64,000 nt of DNA from Cyprinodon diabolis. Its lineage: Eukaryota > Chordata > Actinopteri > Cyprinodontiformes > Cyprinodontidae. Made by a program: the position numbers and the translations under genes. Numbering within the stretch: the first letter of the stretch is position 1; each line of letters begins with the position of its first letter. Positions 8,414 through 19,403 of the stretch are shown here, piece by piece. The stretch lies in contig CM060066.1 in assembly GCA_030533445.1 (NCBI GenBank), positions 1,647,749 to 1,711,748 of the forward strand, given 5' to 3'. The notes under the pieces are model-generated. The model had not been told where the DNA came from. It saw nothing but the letters and a program-made list of their open reading frames with translations, and ran no database searches.

Positions 8414-11104
8414 ATAATTCTCCCGTATACCCAAAACTTCGGCACGTAACTAGTCCCGCACGGTTTGGCGGATCGGGCCCAAAGTTGGCACACGCGTCGG
8501 GACCAATGGGGTGATGTGTGCTTGTATAAAACTTTCTCATTAGTCCGAAGGTTTGCGAATTATTAGCGAAAACGTCGCAAAAAAATCCCATAGGAAATGA
8601 ATGGGGAGAGGAAAAAAAAAGCATAAAAAACAGCACTTCACTGTGTCGGCATACATTCACCTAGAAAAACAGTTTGAAGCTCAGTTTGTAGATAAATCCT
8701 TCGTCTATTTAAAACTGAAGACGGTATGTTGATAACTGCTACGGTTTTTGTATAATCAGACCTCAAGCGCCACAAAGTTTTAGCAAAATCCAGCCTGCTA
8801 GAGTGGAGCAACTGAAAAGCTAGAGTGTGAGGCAGGCGTTTTTTAAACACAAAAAAACATTTTAAACTCGCCCTCACGGCCACATATTTATAGCTAGAGT
8901 CACCATTTTTGGTCAGTTTGTAGACTGAAATCTCTGGACCCACACAATATCTTCGGAATTACGGTAGGATTAATACTTTTCCTTAAAAACCCTCCAGACC
9001 GACCTAAAGTCGATGAAAATCAGAGCCGTTTTTCATTGGTTTTGGAGCAGAAGAGGGGAGAAAAACGAATCAGACTATGTGTTTTAAACTCGTCATAAAT
9101 ATTTTTCTGAATGACACACATACACCAAAGTTGGCATAGTTGGAGTCGAAGGATGGCTGACGCTCACGGTGAAAAAATATTTTGAATAACTCATACGGTT
9201 TTTGCTCAGCAGTCGTTTGTTCGGAGGACATTTTAAGCAGCTGAAAGCTGGGGGAGAGTGTCCTGCTGCAGCTAGCTCAATTAGAAGATCAGGTGTGACA
9301 AAACGTTTTTTCTTTTTCTTTCTCTTCCCATTCAGGTTGTAGATGACCTACAGCCATGAAAGTTACTCCAATTGAAGACAAGATATAGCTGTCGCTTAGA
9401 TAAAAATAATTTTTCAGATACCTTTTACGGTTTTTACTCAGCAGTCGTTTGTTCGGAGGGGTGCTTTAGCAGCTAAAAGGTGAGTGAGAGTGAGGTCCTG
9501 CAGTTCAAACAAAGGGAGGAGCAGGTGGGCCAACCATTTTGTTTGTGCTTCGTTTTGGGTTGTGAAAGACCTACAGACATGAAGGTTACCCCAGTCTGAG
9601 ACAAAGGATAGATGTTGCTTTCACTGAAAGAATTTTTCAGATATCTTTTACGGTTTTTGCTCAGCAGTCGTTTGTTCGGAGGGTAAGCACCTGGAAGCTA
9701 GCTGACAGTTAGCTTCTGCAGCAGCCTGCTAGAGTGCAGCTGCTGAAATCTTAGTGTGAGGCGGCCATTCTTTTAAGATCAAACATCTTATTCTCGCCCT
9801 CACGGCCACATATTTGGAGCTACAGTCACCATTTTTGGTCAGTTTGTAGACTGAAACCTCTGGACTCACACAATGTCTTCGGAATTACGGTAGGATTAAT
9901 ACTTTTCCTTAAAAACCGTCCAGACCAACCTAAAGTCGATGAGAGTTTCAGCCTTTCTCTATTCTTTTTGAGCTGAAGATGGGAGAGAAACGAATCAGAC
10001 TATGTGTTTTCAACTCGTCATAAATATTTTTCTGAATGACACACATACACCAAAGTTGGTATAGTTGGAGTCGAAGGATTGCTGATGCTCATGGTGAAAA
10101 TGTTTTTTGAATAACTCATACGGTTTTTGATCAGTAGTCGTTTGTTCGGTGCCGTTCTTCCCATACAAAAAAGCCTGGGAAGAAGAAACCAATAGTGAGT
10201 GCAGCTGTTGTCTGTGTCAGTGAGAGGCTCGTTAAGCGTTGTCAAGGTTACCAAGCTTCAAACAGATTTTACCTCTGCTGTTTTAAACAGCACATATTAA
10301 TCTAATGGAGGGTGAAAGGACTGATTTAACATTGGGAAATGGATACTATATGACTGCTGTCCATGACACTTCCCTTGCCACTCAGCACTGATAGACTTTC
10401 AAAATAAGACTCCAGGGACCCTACAAAATAAAAGCCTCTATATTTTTTACATATATTTATTGCCCTATATGGCTCAACATTATGACCCAAACTCAACCCC
10501 GTTTTAGAGAATAGACTCTAGGAGACTGTTTAAAACACACCCTGTAGCAAATTTCAAAATAAAAGCCTCCCATTTCCGCTTCATCTACTGCCCTAATAAC
10601 ATGGAAAAAGAGTGATTTAACGATTGGAAAGTAATCAACTATCATTGACGGGTCTGAACATTTTCTATAAACACAACTCTGTTGGACTTTCAAAATAAGA
10701 CTCCAGGGACCCTACAAAATAAAAGCCTCTAGATTATACTAATGCATTAATTGATGCAAATGGCTCAACATTATGACCCAAACTCTTCCAGGTTGTTTTT
10801 ATTAGACTCTAGTGACCTTTTCAAAACACACCCAGAGCAAATTTCACAATAAAAGTCTCCCATTTACTCTGTAATACAGCAACTATTCACCTAATAACAT
10901 GGAAAACCAGTGATTTAACATTTGGAAATGGATTCTATATCACTGCTGGGCGTGACCCATCTTTTGATGCACATTCATGATAGACTTTCAAAATAAGACT
11001 ACAAGGACTCTACAGAATAAAAGCCTCTTCCTTATACACACTCATACATTCTGGCATATTGCTCATTGCCATTGGTGATTTCATCACTGCAATGGCTCTT
11101 AGAA

Positions 11105-11250
11105 GGCGGGCGGAGCCCGCCAATGGTAACAGGCGGGCGGAGCCCGCCAAAGGTGATTACATCACTGCAATGGCTCTTAGCAGGCGGGCGGAGCCCGCCA
11201 TTGGTGATTTCATCACTGCAATGGCTCTTAGAAGGCGGGCAGAGCCCGCC
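11105..11250. repeat. 51-bp hairpin minisatellite, unit 4 (4 cores)
   Basis: Lacks the final GAA-loop core of unit 1. Same organisation and length as unit 13. Confidence 0.95.
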
Positions 11251-11523
11251 AACTGGGCTTTACCCACTGTGTTTCAATATGGACAACCCATATTACCCTT
11301 GTGCATCATACGCTGTGCACGTCTATTTCCCAGATTTCAGCACAAGTGGCACACAGCTCTCTTTGCCCATGAACTTGCCCTCTTTCCTTCCCTCAGCAGC
11401 CCTCAAAGGCGTAAGCAGTTGGTCTGGGGAGCCCCGACGTCACTTGCCAGGGCCGTATTGGCCCGGTTCCCCAGACGGGCAGTAGGTGGCCCCCCTCAAA
11501 ATTTCTTTAGAAATTTTCTAGTT

Positions 11524-11733
11524 GGGGGGCCACATGCCGAAGGCATGGCCCACCTACTACTATTGCACATATTTATTCCGCGTATTATTATTGGGGGGCC
11601 ACATGCCGAAGGCATGGCCCACCTACTACTATTGCACATATTTATTCCGCGTATTATTGGGGGGCCACATGCCGAAGGCATGGCCCACCTACTACTATTG
11701 CACATATTTATTCCGCGTATTATTATTATTATT
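11524..11733. repeat. 63+3n minisatellite, unit 4 (3 copies)
   Basis: Copies at 11524, 11593 and 11659 (periods 69 and 66), the difference being one ATT. Confidence 0.95.
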
Positions 11734-14424
11734 ATAATTCTCCCGTATACCCAAAACTTCGGCGCGTAACTAGTCCCGCACAGTTTGGCGGATCGGGCCC
11801 AAAGTTGGCACACGCGTCGGGACCAATGGGGTGATGTGTGCTTGTATAAAACTTTCTCATTAGTCCGAAGGTTTGCGAATTATTAGCGAAAACGTCGCAA
11901 AAAAATCCCATAGGAAATGAATGGGGAGAGGAAAAAAAAAGCATAAAAAACAGCACTTCACTGTGTCGGCATACATTCACCTAGAAAAACAGTTTGAAGC
12001 TCAGTTTGTAGATAAATCCTTCGTCTATTTAAAACTGAAGACGGTATGTTGATAACTGCTACGGTTTTTGTATAATCAGACCTCAAGCGCCACAAAGTTT
12101 TAGCAAAATCCAGCCTGCTAGAGTGGAGCAACTGAAAAGCTAGAGTGTGAGGCAGGCGTTTTTTAAACACAAAAAAACATTTTAAACTCGCCCTCACGGC
12201 CACATATTTATAGCTAGAGTCACCATTTTTGGTCAGTTTGTAGACTGAAATCTCTGGACCCACACAATATCTTCGGAATTACGGTAGGATTAATACTTTT
12301 CCTTAAAAACCCTCCAGACCGACCTAAAGTCGATGAAAATCAGAGCCGTTTTTCATTGGTTTTGGAGCAGAAGAGGGGAGAAAAACGAATCCGACTATGT
12401 GTTTTAAACTCGTCATAAATATTTTTCTGAATGACACACATACACCAAAGTTGGCATAGTTGGAGTCGAAGGATGTCTGACGCTCACGGTGAAAAAATTT
12501 TTTGAATAACTCATACGGTTTTTGCTCAGCAGTCGTTTGTTCGGAGGACATTTTAAGCACCTGAAAGCTGAGTGACAGTGACCTGCTGCAGCTAGCTCAA
12601 TTAGAAGCTTAGGTGTGATGAAACGTTTTTTCTTTTTCTTTCTCTTCCCATTCAGTTTGTAGATGACCTACAGCCATGAAAGTTACTCCAATTGAAGACA
12701 AGATATAGCTGTCGCTTAGATAAAAAGAATTTTTCAGACACCTTTTACGGTTTTTACTCAGCAGTCGTTTGTTCGGAGGGGTGCTTTAGCAGCTAAAAGG
12801 TGAGTGAGAGTGAGGTCCTGCAGTTCAAACAAAGGGAGGAGCAGGTGGGCCAACCATTTTGTTTGTGCTTCGTTTTGGGTTGTGAAAGACCTACAGACAT
12901 GAAGGTTACCCCAGTCTGAGACAAAGGATAGATGTTGCTTTCACTGAAAGAATTTTTCAGATATCTTTTACGGTTTTTGCTCAGCAGTCGTTTGTTCGGA
13001 GGGTAAGCACCTGGAAGCTAGCTGACAGTTAGCTTCTGCAGCAGCCTGCTAGAGTGCAGCTGCTGAAATCTTAGTGTGAGGCGGCCATTTTTTTAAGATC
13101 AAACATCTTATTCTCGCCCTCACGGCCACATATTTGGAGCTACAGTCACCATTTTTGGTCAGTTTGTAGACTGAAACCTCTGGACTCACACAATGTCTTC
13201 GGAATTACGGTAGGATTAATACTTTTCCTTAAAAACCCTCCAGACCAACCTAAAGTCGATGAGTTTCAGCCTTTCTCCATTCTTTTTGAGCTGAAGATGG
13301 GAGAGAAACGAATCAGACTATGTGTTTTCAAGTCGTCATAAATATTGTTCTGAATGACACACATACACCAAAGTTGGTATACTTGGAGTCGAAGGATTGC
13401 TGATGCTCATGGTGAAAATGTTTTTTGAATAACTCATACGGTTTTTGATCAGTAGTCGTTTGTTTTCGTTGCCGTTCTTCCCATACAAAAAAGCCTGGGA
13501 AGAAGAAACCAATAGTGAGTGCAGCTGTTGTCTGTGTCAGTGAGAGGCTCGTTAAGCGTTGTCAAGGTTACCAAGCTTCAAACAGATTTTACCTCTGCTG
13601 TTTTAAACAGCACATATTAATCTAATGGAGGGTGAAAGGACTGATTTAACATTGGGAAATGGATACTATATGACTGCTGTCCATGACACTTCCCTTGCCA
13701 CTCAGCACTGATAGACTTTCAAAATAAGACTCCAGGGACCCTACAAAATAAAAGCCTCTATATTTTTTACATATATTTATTGCCCTATATGGCTCAATAT
13801 TATGACCCAAACTCAACCCCGTTTTAGAGAATAGACTCTAGGAGACTGTTTAAAACACACCCTATAGCAAATTTCAAAATAAAAGCCTCCCATTTCCGCT
13901 TCATCTACTGCCCTAATAACATGGAAAAAGAGTGATTTAACGATTGGAAAGTAATCAACTATCATTGACGGGTCTGAACATTTTCTATAAACACAACTCT
14001 GTTGGACTTTCAAAATAAGACTCCAGCGACCCTACAAAATAAAAGCCTCTAGATTATACTAATGCATTAATTGATGCAAATGGCTCAACATTATGACCCA
14101 AACTCTTCCAGGTTGTTTTTATTAGACTCTAGTGACCTTTTCAAAACACACCCAGAGCAAATTTCACAATAAAAGTCTCCCATTTACTCTGTAATACAGC
14201 AACTATTCACCTAATAACATGGAAAACCAGTGATTTAACATTTGGAAATTGATTCTATATAACTGCTGGGCATGACCCATCTTTAGATGCACTTCCATGA
14301 TAGACTTTCAAAATAAGACTCCAGGGACTCTACAGAATAAAAGCCTCTTCCTTATACACACTCATACATTCTGGCATATTGCTCATTGCCATTTGTAATT
14401 TCATCACTGCAATGGCTCTTAGAA

Positions 14425-14598
14425 GGCGGGCGGAGCCCGCCATTGGTGATTTCATCACTGCAATGGCTCTTAGAAGGCGGGCGGAGCCCGCCATTGGTGA
14501 TTTCATCACTGCAATGGCTCTTAGCAGGTGGGCAGAGCCCGCCATTGGTGATTTTTTTCATCGCTGCAAGGGCTCCTAGCAGGCGGGCGGAGCCCACC
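14425..14598. repeat. 51-bp hairpin minisatellite, unit 5 (4 cores)
   Basis: Subtype B organisation without the short 33-bp step. The third core has a broken left arm (GGTGGGC), the last a broken right arm (GCCCACC). Confidence 0.95.
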
Positions 14599-14874
14599 AA
14601 CTGAGCTTTACCCACTGTGTTTCAATATGGACAACCCATATTACCCTTTTGCATCATACGCTGTGCACGTCTATTTCCCAGATTTCAGCACAAGTGGCAC
14701 ACAGCTCTCTTTGCCCATGACCTAGCCCTCTTTCCTTCCCTCAGCAGCCCTCAAAGGCGTAAGCAGTTGGTCTGGGGAGCCCCGACATAACTTGCCAGGG
14801 CCGTATTGGCCCTGTTCCCCAGACGGGCAGTAGGTGGCCCCCCTCAAAATTTCTTTAGAAATTTTCTAGTTATT

Positions 14875-14949
14875 GGGGGGCCACATGCCGAAGGCATGGC
14901 CCACCTACTACTATTGCACATATTTATTCCGCGTATTATTATTATTATT
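14875..14949. repeat. 63+3n minisatellite, unit 5 (1 copy)
   Basis: One copy, preceded by TATT, with five ATT triplets at the end. Confidence 0.95.
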
Positions 14950-16234
14950 ATAATTCTCCCGTATACCCAAAACTTCGGCGCGTAACTAGTCCCGCACGGT
15001 TTGGCGGATCGGGCCCAAAGTTGGCACACGCGTCGGGACCAATGGGGTGATGTGTGCTTGTATAAAACTTTCTCATTAGTCCGAAGGTTTGCGAATTATT
15101 AGCGAAAACGTCGCAAAAAAATCCCATAGGAAATGAATGGGGAGAGGAAAAAAAAAGCATAAAAAACAGCACTTCACTGTGTCGGCATACATTCACCTAG
15201 AAAAACAGTTTGAAGCTCAGTTTGTAGATAAATCCTTCGTCTATTTAAAACTGAAGACGGTATGTTGATAACTGCTACGGTTTTTGTATAATCAGACCTC
15301 AAGCGCCACAAAGTTTTAGCAAAATCCAGCCTGCTAGAGTGGAGCAACTGAAAAGCTAGAGTGTGAGGCAGGCGTTTTTTAAACACAAAAAAACATTTTA
15401 AACTCGCCCTCACGGCCACATATTTATAGCTAGAGTCACCATTTTTGGTCAGTTTGTAGACTGAAATCTCTGGACCCACACAATATCTTCGGAATTACGG
15501 TAGGATTAATACTTTTCCTTAAAAACCCTCCAGACCGACCTAAAGTCGATGAAAATCAGAGCCGTTTTTCATTGGTTTTGGAGCAGAAGAGGGGAGAAAA
15601 ACGAATCAGACTATGTGTTTTAAACTCGTCATAAATATTTTTCTGAATGACACACATACACCAAAGTTGGCATAGTTGGAGTCGAAGGATGACTGACGCT
15701 CACGGTGAAAAAATTTTTTGAATAACTCATACGGTTTTTGCTCAGCAGTCGTTTGTTCGGAGGACATTTTAAGCACCTGAAAGCTGAGTGACAGTGACCT
15801 GCTGCAGCTAGCTCAATTAGAAGCTTAGGTGTGATGAAACGTTTTTTCTTTTTCTTTCTCTTCCCATTCAGTTTGTAGATGATCTACAGCCATGAAAGTT
15901 ACTCCAATTGAAGACAAGATATAGCTGTCGCTTAGATAAAAAGAATTTTTCAGATACCTTTTACGGTTTTTACTCAGCAGTCGTTTGTTCGGAGGGGTGC
16001 TTTAGCAGCTAAAAGGTGAGTGAGAGTGAGGTCCTGCAGTTAAAAGAAAGGGAGGAGCAGGTGGGCCAACCATTTTGTTTGTGCTTCGTTTTGGGTTGTG
16101 AAAGACCTACAGACATGAAGGTTACCCCAGTCTGAGACAAAGGATAGATGTTGCTTTCACTGAAAGAATTTTTCAGATATCTTTTACGGTTTTTGCTCAG
16201 CAGTCGTTTGTTCGGAGGGTAAGCACCTGGAAGC

Positions 16235-19200
16235 TAGCTGACAGTTAGCTTCTGCAGCAGCCTGCTAGAGTGCAGCTGCTGAAATCTTAGTGTGAGGCGG
16301 CCATTTTTTTCAGATCAAACATCTTATTCTCGCCCTCACGGCCACATATTTGGAGCTACAGTCACCATTTTTGGTCAGTTTGTAGACTGAAACCTCTGGA
16401 CTCACACAATGTCTTCGGAATTACGGTAGGATTAATACTTTTCCTTAAAAACCCTCCAGACCAACCTAAAGTCGATGAGAGTTTCAGCCTTTCTCTATTC
16501 TTTTTGAGCTGAAGATGGGAGAGAAACGAATCAGACTATGTGTTTTCAACTCGTCATAAATATTTTTCTGAATGACACACATACACCAAAGTTGGTATAG
16601 TTGGAGTCGAAGGATTGCTGATGCTCATGGTGAAAATGTTTTTTGAATAACTCATACGGTTTTTGATCAGTAGTCGTTTGTTCGGTGCCGTTCTTCCCAT
16701 ACAAAAAAGCCTGGGAAGAAGAAACCAATAGTGAGTGCAGCTGTTGTCTGTGTCAGTGAGAGGCTCGTTAAGCGTTGTCAAGGTTACCAAGCTTCAAACA
16801 GATTTTACCTCTGCTGTTTTAAACAGCACATATTAATCTAATGGAGGGTGAAAGGACTGATTTAACATTGGGAAATGGATACTATATGACTGCTGTCCAT
16901 GACACTTCCCTTGCCACTCAGCACTGATAGACTTTCAAAATAAGACTCCAGGGACCCTACAAAATAAAAGCCTCTATATTTTTTTACATATATTTATTGC
17001 CCTATATGGCTCAACATTATGACCCAAACTCAACCCCGTTTTAGAGAATAGACTCTAGGAGACTGTTTAAAACACACCCTATAGCAAATTTCAAAATAAA
17101 AGCCTCCCATTTCCGCTTCATCTACTGCCCTAATAACATGGAAAAAGAGTGATTTAACGATTGGAAAGTAATCAACTATCATTGACGGGTCTGAACATTT
17201 TCTATAAACACAACTCTGTTGGACTTTCAAAATAAGACTCCAGGGACCCTACAAAATAAAAGCCTCTAGATTATACTAATGCATTAATTGATGCAAATGG
17301 CTCAACATTATGACCCAAACTCTTCCAGGTTGTTTTTATTAGACTCTAGTGACCTTTTCAAAACACACCCAGAGCAAATTTCACAATAAAAGTCTCCCAT
17401 TTACTCTGTAATACAGCAACTATTCACCTAATAACATGGAAAACCAGTGATTTAACATTTGGAAATGGATTCTATATCACTGCTGGGCGTGACCCATCTT
17501 TTGATGCACATTCATGATAGACTTTCAAAATAAGACTACAAGGACTCTACAGAATAAAAGCCTCTTCCTTATACACACTCATACATTCTGGCATATTGCT
17601 CATTGCCATTGGTGATTTCATCACTGCAATGGCTCTTAGAAGGCGGGCGGAGCCCGCCAATGGTAACAGGCGGGCGGAGCCCGCCAAAGGTGATTACATC
17701 ACTGCAATGGCTCTTAGCAGGCGGGCGGAGCCCGCCATTGGTGATTTCATCACTGCAATGGCTCTTAGAAGGCGGGCAGTGCCCGCCATTGGTGATTTTT
17801 TTCTTCACTGAGATGGCTCCTAGCAGGCGGGCGAAGCCCGCCAACTGGGCTTTACCCACTGTGTTTCAATATGGACAACCCATATTACCCTTGTGCATCA
17901 TACGCTGTGCACGTCTATTTCCCAGATTTCAGCACAAGTGGCACACAGCTCTCTTTGCCCATGAACTTGCCCTCTTTCCTTCCCTCAGCAGCCCTCAAAG
18001 GCGTAAGCAGTTGGTCTGGGGAGCCCCGACGTCACTTGCCAGGGCCGTATTGGCCCGGTTCCCCAGACGGGCAGTAGGTGGCCCCCCTCAAAATTTCTTT
18101 AGAAATTTTCTAGTTATTATAATTCTCCCGTATACCCAAAATTTCGGCGCGTAACTAGTCCCGCACGGTTTGGCGGATCGGGCCCAAAGTTGGCACACGC
18201 GTCGGGACCAATGGGGTGATGTGTGCTTGTATAAAACTTTCTCATTAGTCCGAAGGTTTGCGAATTATTAGCGAAAACGTCGCAAAAAAATCCCATAGGA
18301 AATGAATGGGGAGAGGAAAAAAAAAGCATAAAAAACAGCACTTCACTGTGTCGCCATACATTCACCTAGAAAAACAGTTTGAAGCTCAGTTTGTAGATAA
18401 ATCCTTCGTCTATTTAAAACTGAAGACGGTATGTTGATAACTGCTACGGTTTTTGTATAATCAGACCTCAAGCGCCACAAAGTTTTAGCAAAATCCAGCC
18501 TGCTAGAGTGGAGCAACTGAAAAGCTAGAGTGTGAGGCAGGCGTTTTTTAAACACAAAAAAACATTTTAAACTCGCCCTCACGGCCACAGATTTATAGCT
18601 AGAGTCACCATTTTTGGTCAGTTTGTACACTGAAATCTCTGGACCCACACAATATCTTCGGAATTACGGTAGGATTAATACTTTTCCTTAAAAACCCTCC
18701 AGACCGACCTAAAGTCGATGAAAATCAGAGCCGTTTTTCATTGGTTTTGGAGCAGAAGAGGGGAGAAAAACGAATCCGACTATGTGTTTTAAACTCGTCA
18801 TAAATATTTTTCTGAATGACACACATACACCAAAGTTGGCATAGTTGGAGTCGAAGGATGACTGACGCTCACGGTGAAAAAATTTTTTGAATAACTCATA
18901 CGGTTTTTGCTCAGCAGTCGTTTGTTCGGAGGACATTTTAAGCACCTGAAAGCTGAGTGACAGTGACCTGCTGCAGCTAGCTCAATTAGAAGCTTAGGTG
19001 TGATGAAACGTTTTTTCTTTTTCTTTCTCTTCCCATTCAGTTTGTAGATGACCTACAGCCATGAAAGTTACTCCAATTGAAGACAAGATATAGCTGTCGC
19101 TTAGATAAAAAGAATTTTTCAGATACCTTTTACGGTTTTTACTCAGCAGTCGTTTGTTCGGAGGGGTGCTTTAGCAGCTAAAAGGTGAGTGAGAGTGAGG

Positions 19201-19403
19201 TCCTGCAGTTCAAACAAAGGGAGGAGCAGGTGGGCCAACCATTTTGTTTGTGCTTCGTTTTGGGTTGTGAAAGACCTACAGACATGAAGGTTACCCCAGT
19301 CTGAGACAAAGGATAGATGTTGCTTTCACTGAAAGAATTTTTCAGATATCTTTTACGGTTTTTGCTCAGCAGTCGTTTGTTCGGAGGGTAAGCACCTGGA
19401 AGC
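16235..19403. repeat. Unit 6 (3169 bp)
   Basis: Type A front with the TTTTTTCAGATC allele shared with units 2, 17, 19 and 20. Five hairpin cores including one AGT loop, no 63+3n copy. Private changes are AAAATTTCGG near 18139, CCACAGATTT near 18587 and TGTACACTG near 18627. The tail has AATCCGAC but GATGACTGAC, so it is only partly A'. Confidence 0.97.
17642..17842. repeat. 51-bp hairpin minisatellite, unit 6 (5 cores)
   Basis: As unit 1, except that the fourth core has an AGT loop with intact arms. Confidence 0.95.

Larger units (their letters stand above)
6481..9698. repeat. Unit 3 (3218 bp), subtype B front
   Basis: Subtype B diagnostic changes in the front half: a 2-bp deletion in GATGAG(AG)TTT near 6723, CAAGTCG with ATTGTTC near 6792-6811, TATACTTGG, and TTTTCGTTGCC near 6925, CTCAATATT near 7256, CCAGCGACC near 7487. 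Four hairpin cores, one with an AAT loop, and one 63+3n copy. The tail has GATGGCTGAC and GCTGGGGGAGAG, otherwise found in unit 12 (and partly in unit 11). Confidence 0.97.
9699..13018. repeat. Unit 4 (3320 bp), A' unit
   Basis: The front carries CCATTCTTTT, AAAACCGTCC and CCTGTAGC, which I find elsewhere only in unit 13. Four hairpin cores over 146 bp, exactly as in unit 13, but three 63+3n copies where unit 13 has none. Private CACAGTTTGG near 11780, a CpG-to-CpA change. A'-type tail as in unit 2. Confidence 0.97.
13019..16234. repeat. Unit 5 (3216 bp), subtype B front
   Basis: Subtype B markers through the front half, as in units 3, 10 and 14. With 10 and 14 it shares AAATTGATTCTATATAAC near 14247 and GACATAAC near 14785. 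Four hairpin cores and one 63+3n copy. The tail haplotype matches unit 1 (GATGATCTACAG, TTAAAAGAAAG). Confidence 0.97.
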
